DNA of 64,000 bases from Suillus spraguei (Eukaryota; Basidiomycota; Agaricomycetes; Boletales; Suillaceae). Where the stretch lies: positions 372,001 to 436,000 of the forward strand of contig JABCPU010000011.1 of assembly GCA_016800925.1 (NCBI GenBank). The letters are read 5' to 3'. This document shows, piece by piece, positions 10,747-23,700 of this stretch (position 1 is its first letter; each line of letters opens with the position of its first letter). Both the position numbers and the translations under genes were made by a program. The notes under the pieces were generated by a model, which saw only the letters and a list, made by a program, of their open reading frames with translations, was not told where the DNA came from and did not search any database.

Positions 10747-13724
10747 CAAACACGACTCCTCCCCCGTCTCTCATACTCAACAAGCATATCCACCGCACGA
10801 TCCCGTGAATCCTCTAACTCATCCCGATCCTCGCTCTGCTCCTCAAATACACTCGACCCCAACGCCCGACGTAATTGCATCACCACCTCCTTCTGTGGTC
10901 CTCTCGCAGGCGGACTAGGCGGGGGAGATAATATCAACGACACCTCGTCATTACCGGCGTCGCAGCACAGAATCCGAGATGGGAAGATTCGCCGGAATAT
11001 AATGATGGTGCTCAGCACGGTTTTGATGTCCTCGTCATCTACGGCTAGGTCTTTTACGTTCAACATGTCGCTCTCCCAAACTTTGGCGAAGGAGTCGGAG
11101 ATGGCACCGATAGTGCCGCTTAGGCTCCGGCCGCATTGAGAGTCTCGTTCCATTTGGCTTCCTGTTCTGCGTCATGCGATTGAGATAGAACACCGCCGCG
11201 CGAACGGGCGACGGTTTGCACGAAAAGCTCGGATGCGTGGGAGCGGAGACGTTGGCGGAGGATGGTCGTGGCAAGGGCACCGAGTGGCGTCAGGGATGTG
11301 GTGGGAGATGAGGATGTAAGCGTCTGAGCGGCTTCCTCGAGGGAGACCGTGTCCAGTACTAATCGTTCGTAAGGGCGAACCAGCCCGGCACGAGCACGGT
11401 TCCATAGCCTCTGCGAACGATCCTTTACATAGAATACTGGGAGTGAATAGGCAAGAAGCGCCAATGTTGCCAGATCACTTGCATGCTGTGTTGCTTTGCC
11501 AGACGCGCCTAACAAGGACGAAAGACGCAAATAGACTTGAAGACGCAGAAGCGCTGGAGCTGAGGCCGGGTGAAGAGCAACGAGCTCGGCTAGGCGGACC
11601 CATGCCCTGCGTTCAAGTTCAGAGTCGGAGGGCTTGTTCACCGTACGCCTGACGAAAACACTTCTGACTGCTCCAAGTGCACCGGTGCTCAATCCTAGTG
11701 CATCGATGAGAGCATCACGCTCGTCCTGGGAGCCACTCTGAGCAAGTGCATCTGACAATGGACCTTCCTCTTGGCGGCGGGTGGTTCTCTCAGTGGTGGC
11801 AGAATCTGCTTCTGACTCTGAGTCACTGACATCAGGGGAGAGGGGGGGAGAAAGAGGCTCCACCCCCTCATAGGTTGTAAGTGCTGCTCGACTGCTGATT
11901 AAATAACTGAAGGGTATGTGACGCATGATCTTGGCACGTTGAACATATCCTGGAAGGGGTAGCCATGGGACGATGATTGTGAACAGAACCAGGATAGATG
12001 CTAACAGGTGGATAACTTGTACGGCACTGCTCCATGACCACATCGTAGCAGCAGCAACAGGTGTAGAATCATTGACATGGGATAGCACCGAACCTTGGTG
12101 CGTGTGAGGATGCGAACCGCCCGTTGAGGTAAGGGGTGAGTTGAAAAACGAGAACAGCGCAAAGACAGCAAGAAGGTATTGCTGCGGCTGTGCCTGCATT
12201 GTAACATCGCCCTGCACGGGCGCACTAACAGGGTCGCTGAGCAACATAGGTGTAGCAGCGATAATTGGGGGTGGAACGCCCGGTTGAATCTTACGGGGTC
12301 GACCTCGCTTGCGCTTCTCTGGTACTGCTCCTGGGATACCCTCGGCGATGGATGTGGCCGCAACAGCAGCAACAGAAACGACAGGCTGTTTATCCTTCTT
12401 AGCCGCAGGTGCCTTGGTTAACTTGGGCTTCTTGCGGACGCGCTCAGAGTCATTACCCTCATCTTCGCCATCGCCATCTTCATCATCACTCGCTTCGTAG
12501 GCTTCAGCATCATTATCAATTTCATCACGTTCTGGGCCTCCAAATTTTTTGGCCCATTCGTGATCCCACTCAGCAAGGAGAGGCTGAGCACCAGGAATTC
12601 CAAGGATGAGGGTGCGCAGTCCTTCTTGCTCGCGCCTCAGCCTAATCTCGCGCCTTTTCAACACGCTGTTATGATGATCAGCGCAGGCACGATTAGAGGA
12701 TAAATTTAACCCACCGAATATACTCGACTGCCTTCCCGAGGACATTGGCCTTGCTTCCTTTTCTCGCGACTTTGACACCATCAATGTACCCACGTTCATC
12801 TACAACATCACCTTCTTGTGTAGTATTCTGGTCTAAAACACGAAGAGCAGGGACAGAGGCCTTGAGGCTTTGGATCCGCGCATTAAGATTTGTACGGTAA
12901 CGACGCTCGATGGTTGTGTGACTAGTCTTTGGGCGACTAATGATAGCAGTGCCTGCTATCTGAGTGTTAAGGGCGGATGATCCAGAATCTGAAGTGGGAG
13001 TAGTTGGACCAGGGGAAGGAGAGGATGACGCCGAAGACGAAAGGTATGGTTGAGGTTCCTGCTTGCGTTTTGGTGGTTTGGAGGAAGGCAACGCCGGAAT
13101 AGAGGATATGAGCCGAGGTATGGGCAATTTTGCTTGCATAATCACTCCCGAGAAGGGATCTGTGATATTCCGTTAATAAAACAACTCTGAAAATAGACTA
13201 CACATACCTGTTCCCGAGCTAATCGGTACCATGGCTGGAGACACGGACGCACCGGTTGAGCTGCTCATCCGGGGTGATTTTTCGTCAGCCGAGCCGGAAG
13301 AAGCTGAGGCAGAGCTGAGGGTAGGTGATGAAAAAGTGAAAGGGAAAGAGGCCAGTAAATCCTGGGGTTGGATATGAAGAGAATTCATGTCGAATATAGA
13401 CTGTGGAGATGCGCCGTGATAGTGCAATGCACCTGGGTCAACAGCCATAGACAGTGCAGCATTGAGGTCAAGGTCCACGGGGAAAGAGAAGTCAAAAGAG
13501 CCGCCAAGATCAGGAAATTTTGAGTTCTGGTCAGAACCCAAGTCTAAGGGCTGTTGCGGCCAGAGAGAGGAAAGCTGAGACCAGTCTGGTGGAGAAGATG
13601 CTTGGGATGAGGAGGTTTCCAAATCTGATAGATTATTTAAGAGCATGGTGAGCGGATCAGATGCATCCAAGGTGAGCTCATCCTTTGAGACTTGGTCGAC
13701 GTGAACTTCACCATCCATATTCAT
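10747..13724 (-). CDS. sre1: SREBP-type membrane-bound bHLH transcription factor (Sre1-like), with one apparent frame break
   Basis: Fungal SREBPs sit in the ER membrane and release a bHLH domain when sterol or oxygen falls, switching on sterol and hypoxia genes. Exon 1 (13724 to about 13208) is an acidic, Ser-rich activation-like region. Exon 2 carries the bHLH, whose basic region reads HTTIERRYRTNLNARI; the tyrosine after ERR is the SREBP hallmark. Exon 3 starts with the end of helix 2, then an acidic stretch, a basic AT-hook-like block (KRKRGRPRK), and two hydrophobic segments (about residues 480-500 and 535-565) in the hairpin arrangement of the family. A helical region resembling the DUF2014 domain of Sre1 follows. 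One frame stops at 11120. The reading continues one base out of register (GTIGAISDSFAKVWES) to a stop at 10747, so the C-terminal 130 residues appear cut off by an indel near 11117-11125. Introns lie at about 13207-13156 and 12710-12662. Confidence 0.85.
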
Positions 13725-15691
13725 TGCGCTACTGCCGGTGGGAGAGCAGAAGGGTGACCGGAGACAACGTTTGGATTAGTTATAAGCTTATTGCAATCGT
13801 GCCACTTTCACCATGGCACCATTTCTAAATTATTTCCAAATTAGGAAAGTGTTTCTCACCATACCGGGTGGGTCCAAGCAGAATGCTAAGTACATATGTG
13901 CGCAGAGGCCAGTAAAATTGGACTTTTACCAATTTTACCGAGAGAGCTGGAGATCGACCAAGGTGACCTTTACTTTGTTGGCATCCAGTAATTTATGTAG
14001 CTCTCCCAGTCTCCTTGCAGGTCGTTCTGTCGAACTACTCTCTAGCTTTAACTCGAACACCCACCAAGACGAATCTTTATTTGCATTACATATGACTATT
14101 GTCCTCCGCCTTTAATGATGAACAATGCCCCATGGATTCTTAAATCTCAACCGCTCAGCTATAGTGCAGTTTACGCAACTGACTTCCTCTGCAAGGCGAA
14201 GGCAGGGGACTATTTTCAGAGCACATCCCGTCCTTGGAAGTTTGATGACGCGACTTTATATTTGACACTCGTGTCCACGGGTGGTTACTTTCCGTGAGTG
14301 CCAGTGAGTTGTAAGCTATGGTGCATTGTTGACGAAACCACGAACCAGGCCTTGCAAGCTCGTGGAAGAGCCTGTGTACCTATGCAATTCCGTCGCTTGG
14401 GCTTTGTTTCATATAATTACATATATGAAGTCTAGATTGTTTATCCGTTAATTCCAAGGCTCCACTAGGTTCTTCCAACATCAAGTTCTGCCACCCAGGC
14501 CCAACCGATCTGCCAAATCAATAGAACTTCCAAGTTCTGCCTACCATTCTTTCAGGATGTAAAAGCAAGTCCCAGAGTAGTTCAGAGTCCCGGCTCGTAT
14601 CATTTTGCATTTCTCCTTCCTCGTCGTCATTACTCTCAGGTCGTCCTCGCTATGATTTCTTCGCAGCTCGAATTCCAACTTGATGTGATGATGCAAGAAC
14701 AAACTATTGGATCATTTTTAGCACGCACCTTGGGCCTGACTCCTTTAAAGTTTCATTATTGATGTCATGATGGTCACTAAGATAACGACCGCATCGTGCA
14801 GTTTCTGGAAGTGTTATAATAATAAATGTGCAGACAAATGTAGGGAGGTCAAAGTACCTATTCATCAGTCTACCTCAACCTATCGGCCTTCCAAGCCTGC
14901 CAGCCTGCCTACCAGAAATAGCGATCGCTACTGTTAAATGTATATCGTCCACACGCGTTAACGCGTCTAATATGATCTTAAAATTAAGCACTTGAATATA
15001 GTTACTCGGAAGGAGGTGATCATGTGTGGAGCCGCATGCCCGCGTTGTGTTTCATAATATTCCCATGGCCAATATTTGTAAGTTACTTACGTTACTTGAG
15101 AATCCACTCAACCTCCACCATCCCATGAAACATATATCATAGTAGTATGTTTTATATCGATACATCGATTGCTTGTGAGAAACAGAGATTCAAAGGGAGG
15201 AGACCTTATAATCATCTCGACATCATGTGACCTAATACTTACTTTGACAATAGAATTTGAAAGACTTCGAAATGCAAGTATCTATAAAAGGAAATCAATT
15301 GGCTCTGAACTTGTCAAGAAATCGCGGTTTCGGTTGCTCAGCTTCGTGTTTTTCTTTCGTACCCGACGCTTAACGAGAATTTCGGTTGTCGACAAGTCGT
15401 TGACTTGAGCTCGTTTCAACTGTGTCAGTCCATTCAGTTTTACCTTGCTTTCTAATAATCTGATCGTTGTAAGTACATTCTTCATCATCCCAGGTACCGC
15501 TTTTCTCCCTCTACTTACCGCATTCAATTCTTGCTCAAGTTTCACCTTTTGTTGCGTTGACAGGCAAACAGCGGATGGCCTTTGTCTGGTCCAAAGGCTA
15601 AATTTTGAACTCACTGCAGGAACCCAGTGATCTTTACTTTCTTGACGCGCGCCGTCCCATTCATTTATTTCGGACTCTCTTTTACATTAAC
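13725..15691. other. Long intergenic region, no gene seen
   Basis: The region lies between the divergent SREBP and Ser/Pro-rich genes, so it should contain both promoters. Frames of up to 110 residues exist on both strands, but none has domain features or splice partners. Runs of C/T near 14560-14640 resemble fungal pyrimidine-rich promoters. Confidence 0.5.
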
Positions 15692-18066
15692 ATGACACAC
15701 ACAATCCCCCAAGTCCGCAGGCGTCCCACGAAACTTAGGTCGCCTGGAGTAAGACCAGATTCTAATATCGTTCGGGCGTCGGTTTTCGAGACCGCCCTTG
15801 AACTTGGGATTCACAATTCCACCGTCGCGAATTGGATATTCAATAGCCCTATGCCTGAGGAAGTAGAAGAATTGGAAGATATCCCTCCTGAAACGGAGAC
15901 GGAAGAGGTACGCTGTTACGATCTCAGATGTAACTTGATGCTCAACAAAGCTCTTTCGTCTACTTCATTACTGCTGCATTAACTTGCGCAGACCTTGACT
16001 CCTGCCCTCACTTTCGGCTCGCATACTACGAGTGATGACTCGTCAACGACATCCTCCCCGAAAAATAACGTTGCATACACAAGGCAAATACACATGTACA
16101 AGCCGAGCGTGTTTGAGCCTCCCCACGTGCACTTCGATGACTTTGCTTCCGCGCAGTTGGCACTATCATTGCCACCACCGAGTGCGTCAGTCAATGAGAA
16201 GGAGAGGCCCGGAAGCATGTCCAATTCGTCTGGAAAACCGTCAAATGATATACACCAATCGAGTGAGGATATCGTACGTCAGATGGACCGCAAATGTGCT
16301 ACTCCGAGTTCCGCCAAGTCTGAAGCGGACTATATGAGCGATGGTCAATATCTTTCTGACAGCGCTGGTCTCAAAAAGCCTGGCAAACTGAAAGGCAAAG
16401 ACAAGAAGGGAAAGCCAGTCTTGGACTTGCGTCCCGGATTTGATGAAGCGCCCGGTTATTCTTCGGATGGAGGTTATCTCTCTGCGTCGTCGAGCAAATC
16501 GCAAGGGAAGCCTAGTAAGGGTAGATCTCGGGCAATGGCTTTCTTTCGGAGGAAGCCGAAGAAGCAGCGAGCCAGCGATGAAGAAGATGATAATTACATA
16601 CCACCGGTCCCCGCGATGCCTCCAATGGCAGTTCCTTCGAGTCCAAGACCTCTGAAGCATCTTGTCGCAACACCTTCATCTCCTACGCGATCTGGCTTTA
16701 CTCCTCTGACGTTGACCTTTAACACCTCGACTCGAGCGTCAAGTCCTGTCTTGCACTCAAGAAAAGATCGCGCTAGTCCACCAGTTGCTCGAGCAGCGAC
16801 GCCTTCTTCCACTCCTCCTCGACCATTCGAGCAGACAGTAAATTCTACGCCCTCGCCTGCTCTAGTTCTTCCGTCCATGCCGATATCTCGTGCACCAACT
16901 CCCAATGCACCTCCTAGTGCAGTATTACCCCCCATCTCAGAGGCTCCTGCAACTCCCGTTCGTTCATCACCGATCCCCTCTTCCCGGCATATCACCATTC
17001 GACCAGCGGCTCCTCCGCCTACGCAGCCATTACCACAGCCACCTCCATCTCCCATGCCACTTACACCGTCACGAAGGGCCCCTGGACAACTACCCATGCC
17101 TCCGGTACCGGTGCGTGTGCTTCCCGTGACACCATCTACGCCGACGACGCCCTCGCGAGGACTGCCACCTTTCCGACCGTTGCAGTACTTGGCCCTACAG
17201 CTCCATTAGTTCCTCGTCGGCATCCACAAGCTCAGTCACGCGTTCCATTTTCCCCTCGGCCACAACCGTCACATAGCGCATCTGATTCAGTTGTGCCGCA
17301 ACGCACGCATGACAACGGTGAGGCATCACCGAGGAGGCACCAGAGCCACAACGCTGTTCCCAGTGATGAGACCCAACCTCCCAAGCATGGCGGAATAGTA
17401 CGGAGACAGCATTCAGAGATACCACCACCACCGTTTCTCCAGCGGCGCATACATGGCATGCAGGGATCGCCACGGCATCCACCTCCAGATTCACCTCTTC
17501 CACAGATTCCGAATGCGCGGCCTATACATCCTCCAGTGTTCCCCTCAAAATTCCATGAACACTTTTCGTCGGTGTCGTCAACGGGTCATACTTCACCTGC
17601 TCTACGCAGTACGAGTGAGTCTGGCTCGTCATCTGGCCCGTCTGTTCGCTCGATGCGCTCTTCCAACGCCCCGTCAGTATCGACTTCTGACAGTCACAGC
17701 CACTCGAGTCGTCATTCAGGCGGCGTCGTAGATACGCGCACAGGAACAAGAGTTCCTTGCAGTCAGAGCTCAGCTACAGGAAGCAGATCACGACCAGCAT
17801 TGCTTACTCACACTCGCATTCGTCCATGCTCGATACGCGGAGCGACGTCAGTGTCAGTGTCTACGATGAACGTTCGAGCACGTACAACGAGGAGGGGGGA
17901 AATGATCCAAGAGTGCACAGACTGATGATGACGCATCGTTCTATCCCTCGGATGAGCAGACGGCTGGGAGGCGTACGATGTACCTGGTCGAAAATGGACA
18001 GGCTCTAGAAGAGGATGGAGATGTGTTCCCGCCTGCATTGCCGGCCCTGGTAGAAAGATACATTTA
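15692..18066 (+). CDS. Long Ser/Pro-rich low-complexity protein, unidentified; frame breaks present
   Basis: The first exon (MTHTIPQVRRRPTKLRSPG...) ends at a donor near 15907, and an intron of about 82 bases leads to the next exon (TLTPALTFGSH...). The protein is rich in Ser, Pro and Thr, with a basic patch (RRKPKKQR, about residue 250), a twice-repeated Y-x-SDG-x-YLS motif and long Pro stretches. This suggests a disordered scaffold or signalling protein; no enzyme domain is seen. Near 17180-17200 the frame changes; a 74-base intron (GTGTGC...TTGCAG) could explain it. Two further frame changes near 17740 and 17930 have no clear splice sites. The last frame ends with PALPALVERYI at 18066. An upstream in-frame ATG at 15605 is also possible. 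It may be real with sequence errors, or decaying. Confidence 0.55.
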
Positions 18067-19057
18067 AGTGACATTGGGACATAAGTTACGGTTGGCTCTA
18101 ATTTATCTAGTGTTTATAGCTTTTTTTGAGGTCGCTCTTTCGATGTTTCTTTGTTCTTTTGACGGTTGGCTTTTTTGATAATTTTAATAGCACGAGACTG
18201 GAGGCGTATGACTATTGGTATGGCTGGTGGTTGCTCGATGCAGCTGTAGTACTGGTAGATAGGATCTTGGTAATAGCTCGAATCCGGTTGGGACTCAAAA
18301 TGTGCAAGCTCAGCGCCTAGAGGGAAAAGTCCGAATTTTGCCAAGCGCTCATAATTGTTCTCAATGGAATCATTACGCCCGGGCCCCTCGTGCGTACGCT
18401 GCAGACTACCCTCCTAGTACGTATGTATGGTGCATTCCCGTCCTGTGCTTCATATGTGCCGCCGTGATGCACCTCTTTCCAATTTTATGCATGATCAATC
18501 TGGCAGCGGCTGCAGTCTATATGTTGCTATACCCAATTTTATTTTAATAGCATGCTACAATGCAAATAAATCGATATTGGCCCATTTCATCCGTGCTGCA
18601 TGATGGCCCGCATCCACTCTCTGAGTCTACCAGGCACTAAGTACACCCAATGCAATAAACCTCCTACTCGCTCGGCCGACACGGACCCAAATTCTATCTC
18701 ATCCCCTCTGCTTTCATCCACACCACTCCCACGCAGGAACTTCGATCGTTCTGATCGTTTGTGGTGGTGCATGGTTATACACCCTAGCTAGTCACTGGCA
18801 GGACTTGATCGGCATTTACTATTTGTGCCTCACAGCCCCCTACGACACCTTAAGTTCTAGCGTTTATTATGACTGTAAGGCCATTTATATCCGTTACGAC
18901 GCAAGAGCCTCACGAATACCTTCAGTTTCAACACATGTTCATCGTGGATATAACTGCCTGACTGGTCGGCTGTGTACTATTACTCAAAAGTTTTTGTCTA
19001 CTCATCTCAGACTCTTCCCAATCCTTTATCCCATCTCTGAAATTCTTCGTCATACTC
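18067..19057. other. Intergenic; left end of the segmental duplication
   Basis: No gene is seen. From about 18560 the sequence (cccatttcatccgtg..., catccactctctgagtct) recurs at 23735 onward as the upstream part of the second DUF6535 copy. Confidence 0.5.
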
Positions 19058-22000
19058 ATGTCGAGAACATCAATCACTTCAAAACATTGCCGAAGGCGAT
19101 CAAAAGATAGTATCACAAACTGCGCCCCTGTGCAGAGCGCCCACACTGACGAGCAGCCTCCTCTGGAAAAGCTGTACGACCCGTCAATGAGTGAGTTGCA
19201 ACTTTTCTGGGATCTCAGGGCCCCACATTTGACAGTGATGCAGTAAGGAGGAAAACCGCGAACCTTCATCGGGAATGTCAGCATTTCTGCCCCGATACTT
19301 TTGCGCCCTCCTTACGCAGATTGCAGCTCAAGTTTTGGGCCTCCCAGCCACCACAACCTCACGTACAAAAAAAATACTTCCGACGATTCAAACAAAGGTG
19401 CCTTAGCTACGTAAGTTCCACTCAATCGCAGTTCGAACATGCTCATATTGTCTCAGCGAGGCGAACAAGGTCGTAGCGGAGGAGGTCCAGCCAATTCTAA
19501 GTGAAATGTGAGCAGCCAAATACTAAGCCACAGGATGACAACCGATTATATCATTCCTACAGAAAGGATATCATGAAGCAAGTGTTGGACGTTCTCAAGG
19601 ACTCAACAATTGCCTCGAAGACCGGCAAGGACAACCGCTCTCGTTTTCTGGCTGCATACAAAAAAGTCGCCGAGGAACACGATGACGAGTTCCTTGAGCA
19701 ATACAATGGCAACACGGATGTCATGTTAATCTTTGTAAGTTTTGCATGCTCGCCTTTACCTTGCGTTAGGATTGACGTTCAATCAGCCTGGTCTATTCTC
19801 CGCTGTCAGCGCGGCTTTTATTGTGTCCATGGAGTCGAATCTCAATCCAGATCCCGACGATACCACGCATGCCCTTCTCACGCAGCTCATCCTAATTGGA
19901 CTCGGCAACCTTACTGCAGCGGGATCTACTCCTGCAGCACCAGCATCTATGTGGTCGCCCCCCATAACCAGTATAAGGAATCCATTGCCTATGCAAGCTT
20001 GTCCTTCAGTTTACTCGCTGCTTTCGGGGCCGTACTAGGCAAGTGGTGGCTCGCGTACTACAAGTCGCAGCGATACGGCCGTGGCTCGGAGGAGGAACGA
20101 GCGAAGCGCAGACAGGAGAGGTTCGACGGTATTGTCACATGGTATTTTGACACTATCGTGCAATCATTCCTGATCCTAATCCAGTTCTCTCTTCTTCTCT
20201 TTGGAATTGCCCTCAGCGCTAATATGTGGTACGAGCAGCACACGATCGCCTGGGTGATCATTGCAACCACGGTCCTCGGGTTTTTGTTTTATTCCCTGAC
20301 GGTAATGGTAGCTTTATTATCTCCCGCGTGTCCGTTTCAGACGCCGGTATCAATAATATTGCGCATGTTGCGCGTCGACGGTAAGATCATTTGCAAGTTC
20401 TGTTCATTCTTAGTCTGAGTCAAAGCTGTAGAGTTCCTACGCCCTGTGGTCAAATTGACCTCCTGGTTTCTCTAGAAGCTAGCAACGCCGATACACCAGC
20501 GATCTTGAAGCACCTAGCATTATGTGGCTGATCTAGACGTCTACGGATCCTAAAGTATTTTACGCCGCTGCTAGCCTTGTTCTTGATGTCGACTGGCCTC
20601 TGGCTCTTGGAGCAGGCATCAGCCTGTACAAAGGCTCTTTGTCACCTGTACTGCCACAGCATTCTTCCAGGACACGAACGTGGACTTTTTTTTGGCGAGC
20701 AATACGAAGACTGTGGCGAAGACTACACATACACATATGTCGAGGGAGATAAAAGTCAATGACAATGTGCTTGTAATTGCAACAATCAAGCTGCTTGTTG
20801 CGACATATATACCGTACAGGTCTTCACCGAAATTTGTGAATTGTCCAGACTCTGCCCTCGAGTGGCTATCTCGCGTTCTTCCTTTCCACTTTGTTACAGG
20901 GAAAGTGGATGAAGACGTAATAGAACTCGCCATGACAGTGATAGCAAAACTATTATGCTCTCCTTCCTCCCCATCGTCTCAAATCATAGCTAATTGCACT
21001 CTTCTTGCTTGCGTCATGGTTGGGGTTCAGTTTGACATAAAGGTTATCGTTCGGGTTGACAAAAGGTGCCGTTGACTTATTTTATGGTTCTTCTGCTATT
21101 CTGAACAAGATATCATATAGTTCTGTTCTGCCTCAACTTGCCGAGTCTCTTTGGGTACAGTTCGAGAAATTTTGGGCATCGGGTGGAGACGAAGACAGCA
21201 CAGATGTCCGCCTATCATAAAATCTCCTCGATGCCATCTATTGTGTGATCGAGCTTGATTTTCTTCATCCGCTATCATCCAGTACGATGTGGATGCTGGA
21301 TGTGTGCAGGAAGATCTATTCACGGGCGAGGTCATCTCAACACAACAATTGGGACTCGTCGGCAGCACTACGAAAAGTACAGTGCTTCAGGTTCACTCCA
21401 TCTTCAGACCCTACAGACCCTGCCTGGTTGTGGAGTCATTCAATCTCGTGGCTAAGCAATTCACACTCGCCATAAGACTTCAACTGGCTAGTGGACTACC
21501 TCGGCGATGTTTGTTCCAGCGACCAAAATACAGCAGGTGACATCCTTGTACTACTGAGTAGTATGGGAGTGAGCTGCAGCCCCGCTAAACAACATCCATT
21601 CATCGAGGCGCTCATCGCCTGCATGGGCAGCAGCATGCCTCCCCGTTTACGTCATGCTGCCCTTCGCGCTGCTCACAGTTCCCGAGGCCTCCATCGACGT
21701 TGTCAATGATGCAGATACGGTTTTGAAAAATTTGTCCCGTGCTATCCTTACCGCGGTTTGTCCACAACCAGATGCAACACGCACCGATGATGATCCTGAC
21801 CGCTTCTTGCATCGTGAGCGCGACTTGTGCTATCTCGAATTGATCTTTGCGTTAGCGAGGAATTCCTACTGGCGCCCCCATTTGCATTGCCAAATGGATC
21901 GGGCCATTGGGATGATCGCAGAGTGCTACTATTTAGACGAGCATGCCTTCTATCTCGTTGGTTTCTTCCTCCGACTGGCATCTGAAGAGGTGTCTGCCAC

Positions 22001-22300
22001 ACCACTCAACTCTATCATGAGGCAGCGGCGGCTAGACATGATGAGAAAGGCATTGTGGGCTTGTCGCACTTTTAACGTCACACGTTGTGACGAATCCCTT
22101 CGCATTCCTGTGGATGAAACAAGGAAGTACATGCGTATCAATTCAGAGTCTGATGTCAAGCAGCTCATCGTAGATGTGGATGATGTTGTGCGCAACCTGG
22201 AAAGCCAAGGCCAGGGAGGTGTCGAGGAATTGAGAAGTATGACCAAAGGCATGCTTGACGAGTTGAGTAAATAGTAATTGGGCGTATATTATTAGTTTCC
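18560..22300. repeat. Segmental duplication, left copy
   Basis: This segment matches 23700-27740 in order and orientation, including upstream sequence, first exons, the DUF6535 core and the C-terminal part. Internal deletions make it shorter than the right copy. Confidence 0.85.
19058..22274 (+). pseudogene. DUF6535 membrane protein, pseudogene (left tandem copy)
   Basis: The DUF6535 region (19580-20350) shows the multi-span membrane domain: GLFSAVSAAFIVSMESN after an intron at about 19735-19788, then ASLSFSLLAAFGAVLGK, then a basic loop (GSEEERAKRRQER) and two more hydrophobic spans. It is close to the right copy. Breaks include TAG in place of Glu/Thr codons near 20533 (ctgatctag versus ctgattgag). 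About 260 bases are missing after 20440, a further deletion is present near 20610, and the frame shifts in the 21100-21500 region. The C-terminal 200 residues are still open (21654-22274). The role of DUF6535 is unknown; family members are predicted membrane proteins expanded in Agaricomycetes. Confidence 0.85.
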
Positions 22301-23700
22301 TTCAATGTCATTTCAAGTCGTGGAATAGGAGGAGGAAGCTTGAAAATAGACGAGATAAGGAACTTCAACACTTCATAAATTGGATTTGATGGTCGCCAGT
22401 TTGACATGTAATGCAAATGCTCACGACAAGCACATACAACCATCGTCAAGAACTCCACGCACTAACTAGACACGGTCTCTAGCAAAGTTGTGCTTGACCA
22501 CCTGAACGATCCGTTTATCGGACTTCTCCACCAGAAACATAGAACTTGATTCAGTAGATATGATCCCAATTATAAGGTCGCTGATGAGCCATTCTATTAT
22601 CGAGCCGCTATCGTTCTCGCTAGTTGTAAAACAGTATTATGCAACCTGAAGAATAGTTGCGTCATTATCAGCGCTGAAGACGTGCGACAACGAATGAGCA
22701 AACGCTTCCCACTCACTTGTACGATTGCCTCTGCGCTAAATGACGTCCAATGGGCTTCTAGAAGTCGATAAGACGAATATCTGGACGATATTTTGTAAGC
22801 GACCTCTGAGCCATGTACTGACAGGTATTGGAGAGTCGTGTTTCCAGGCCAGGCTGTTAATTAAGATCAGCCATCCGAGTGAAGTGGCAAACATTTCATG
22901 CACGATGAAGAAGCAAACTTATGCATTCAGTATTTTACAACTGACGATCCTATTGTAGAGGAGAAATCAGCGGTGGAGGGCTGCGTGTAAAATGTAATCT
23001 TGCCTCGACTCGAAAGTTCAGACGTGCCAGTGTATGCCAGGACTGTTGTAACACAGGTTGCATTGCATTAATGAGCTAGTTCATATTCCCCTGCTTATTC
23101 TGTATCGTCTCTTGTAGGGTATCGAGATCGTACCGACATCGACGATTACATTATCCGTATCACTCGGGTGACCGGGAACATACAGGGAACCAGTCAAAAA
23201 ACGAAGATAGTTGTTCCTGCGCGGATAGAATCAAAAAAGAGTTTGAAGTCAGATACGTCAATGAACCTGTAGTGTATTCGTTCCAACGTTAATCTTGATA
23301 TATGATTGAATTTTGCCTGTGGCTGCTTCAACGGAGCGAAAAAGCGCGAGGTGGTTCAGCTCCTACAATAACACCATTGATGTACCTCTCCTAGTTGATG
23401 GCGCACCGTGAGTCATCAGATAACTATTAAAGGTCGACATTAATATTGATCTGTTGAGGCTGCAATGAAGTGGTCGCAAGTGGCAGGAATACCGTAATGG
23501 CCGTTACAGTTGAACTCGGGGCTGTTATGGGATCTTGATTGGTAATAACCAGGAGCTTAAGACTCCTGGTTGATCGAGTTCCGCAATGAAATTGAATTGT
23601 ATTACGCCGACGCTGCAGACCCGCTGCCGTGATGCATTAGCCTTCGCCTGCCGATGCCACCAAGAGCTAGTAGCGTCTATGTCGCTATCCCCAAAGTTCA
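22275..23700. other. Spacer between the two DUF6535 copies
   Basis: No gene or clear repeat is seen. Frames are short and without domain features. Confidence 0.5.

Noticed and set aside
13813..14297. Two consecutive plus-strand frames upstream of the SREBP gene
   Set aside because: No domain, no splice partners; fits chance open frames in the shared promoter region.
16594..17097. Minus-strand frame of 167 Gly-rich residues
   Set aside because: It is the antisense of the Pro/Ser-rich coding region on the plus strand, where Pro codons read as Gly.
20619..20933. Minus-strand frame of 104 residues inside the left DUF6535 copy
   Set aside because: Antisense shadow of the plus-strand pseudogene, matching the plus-strand protein of the right copy.
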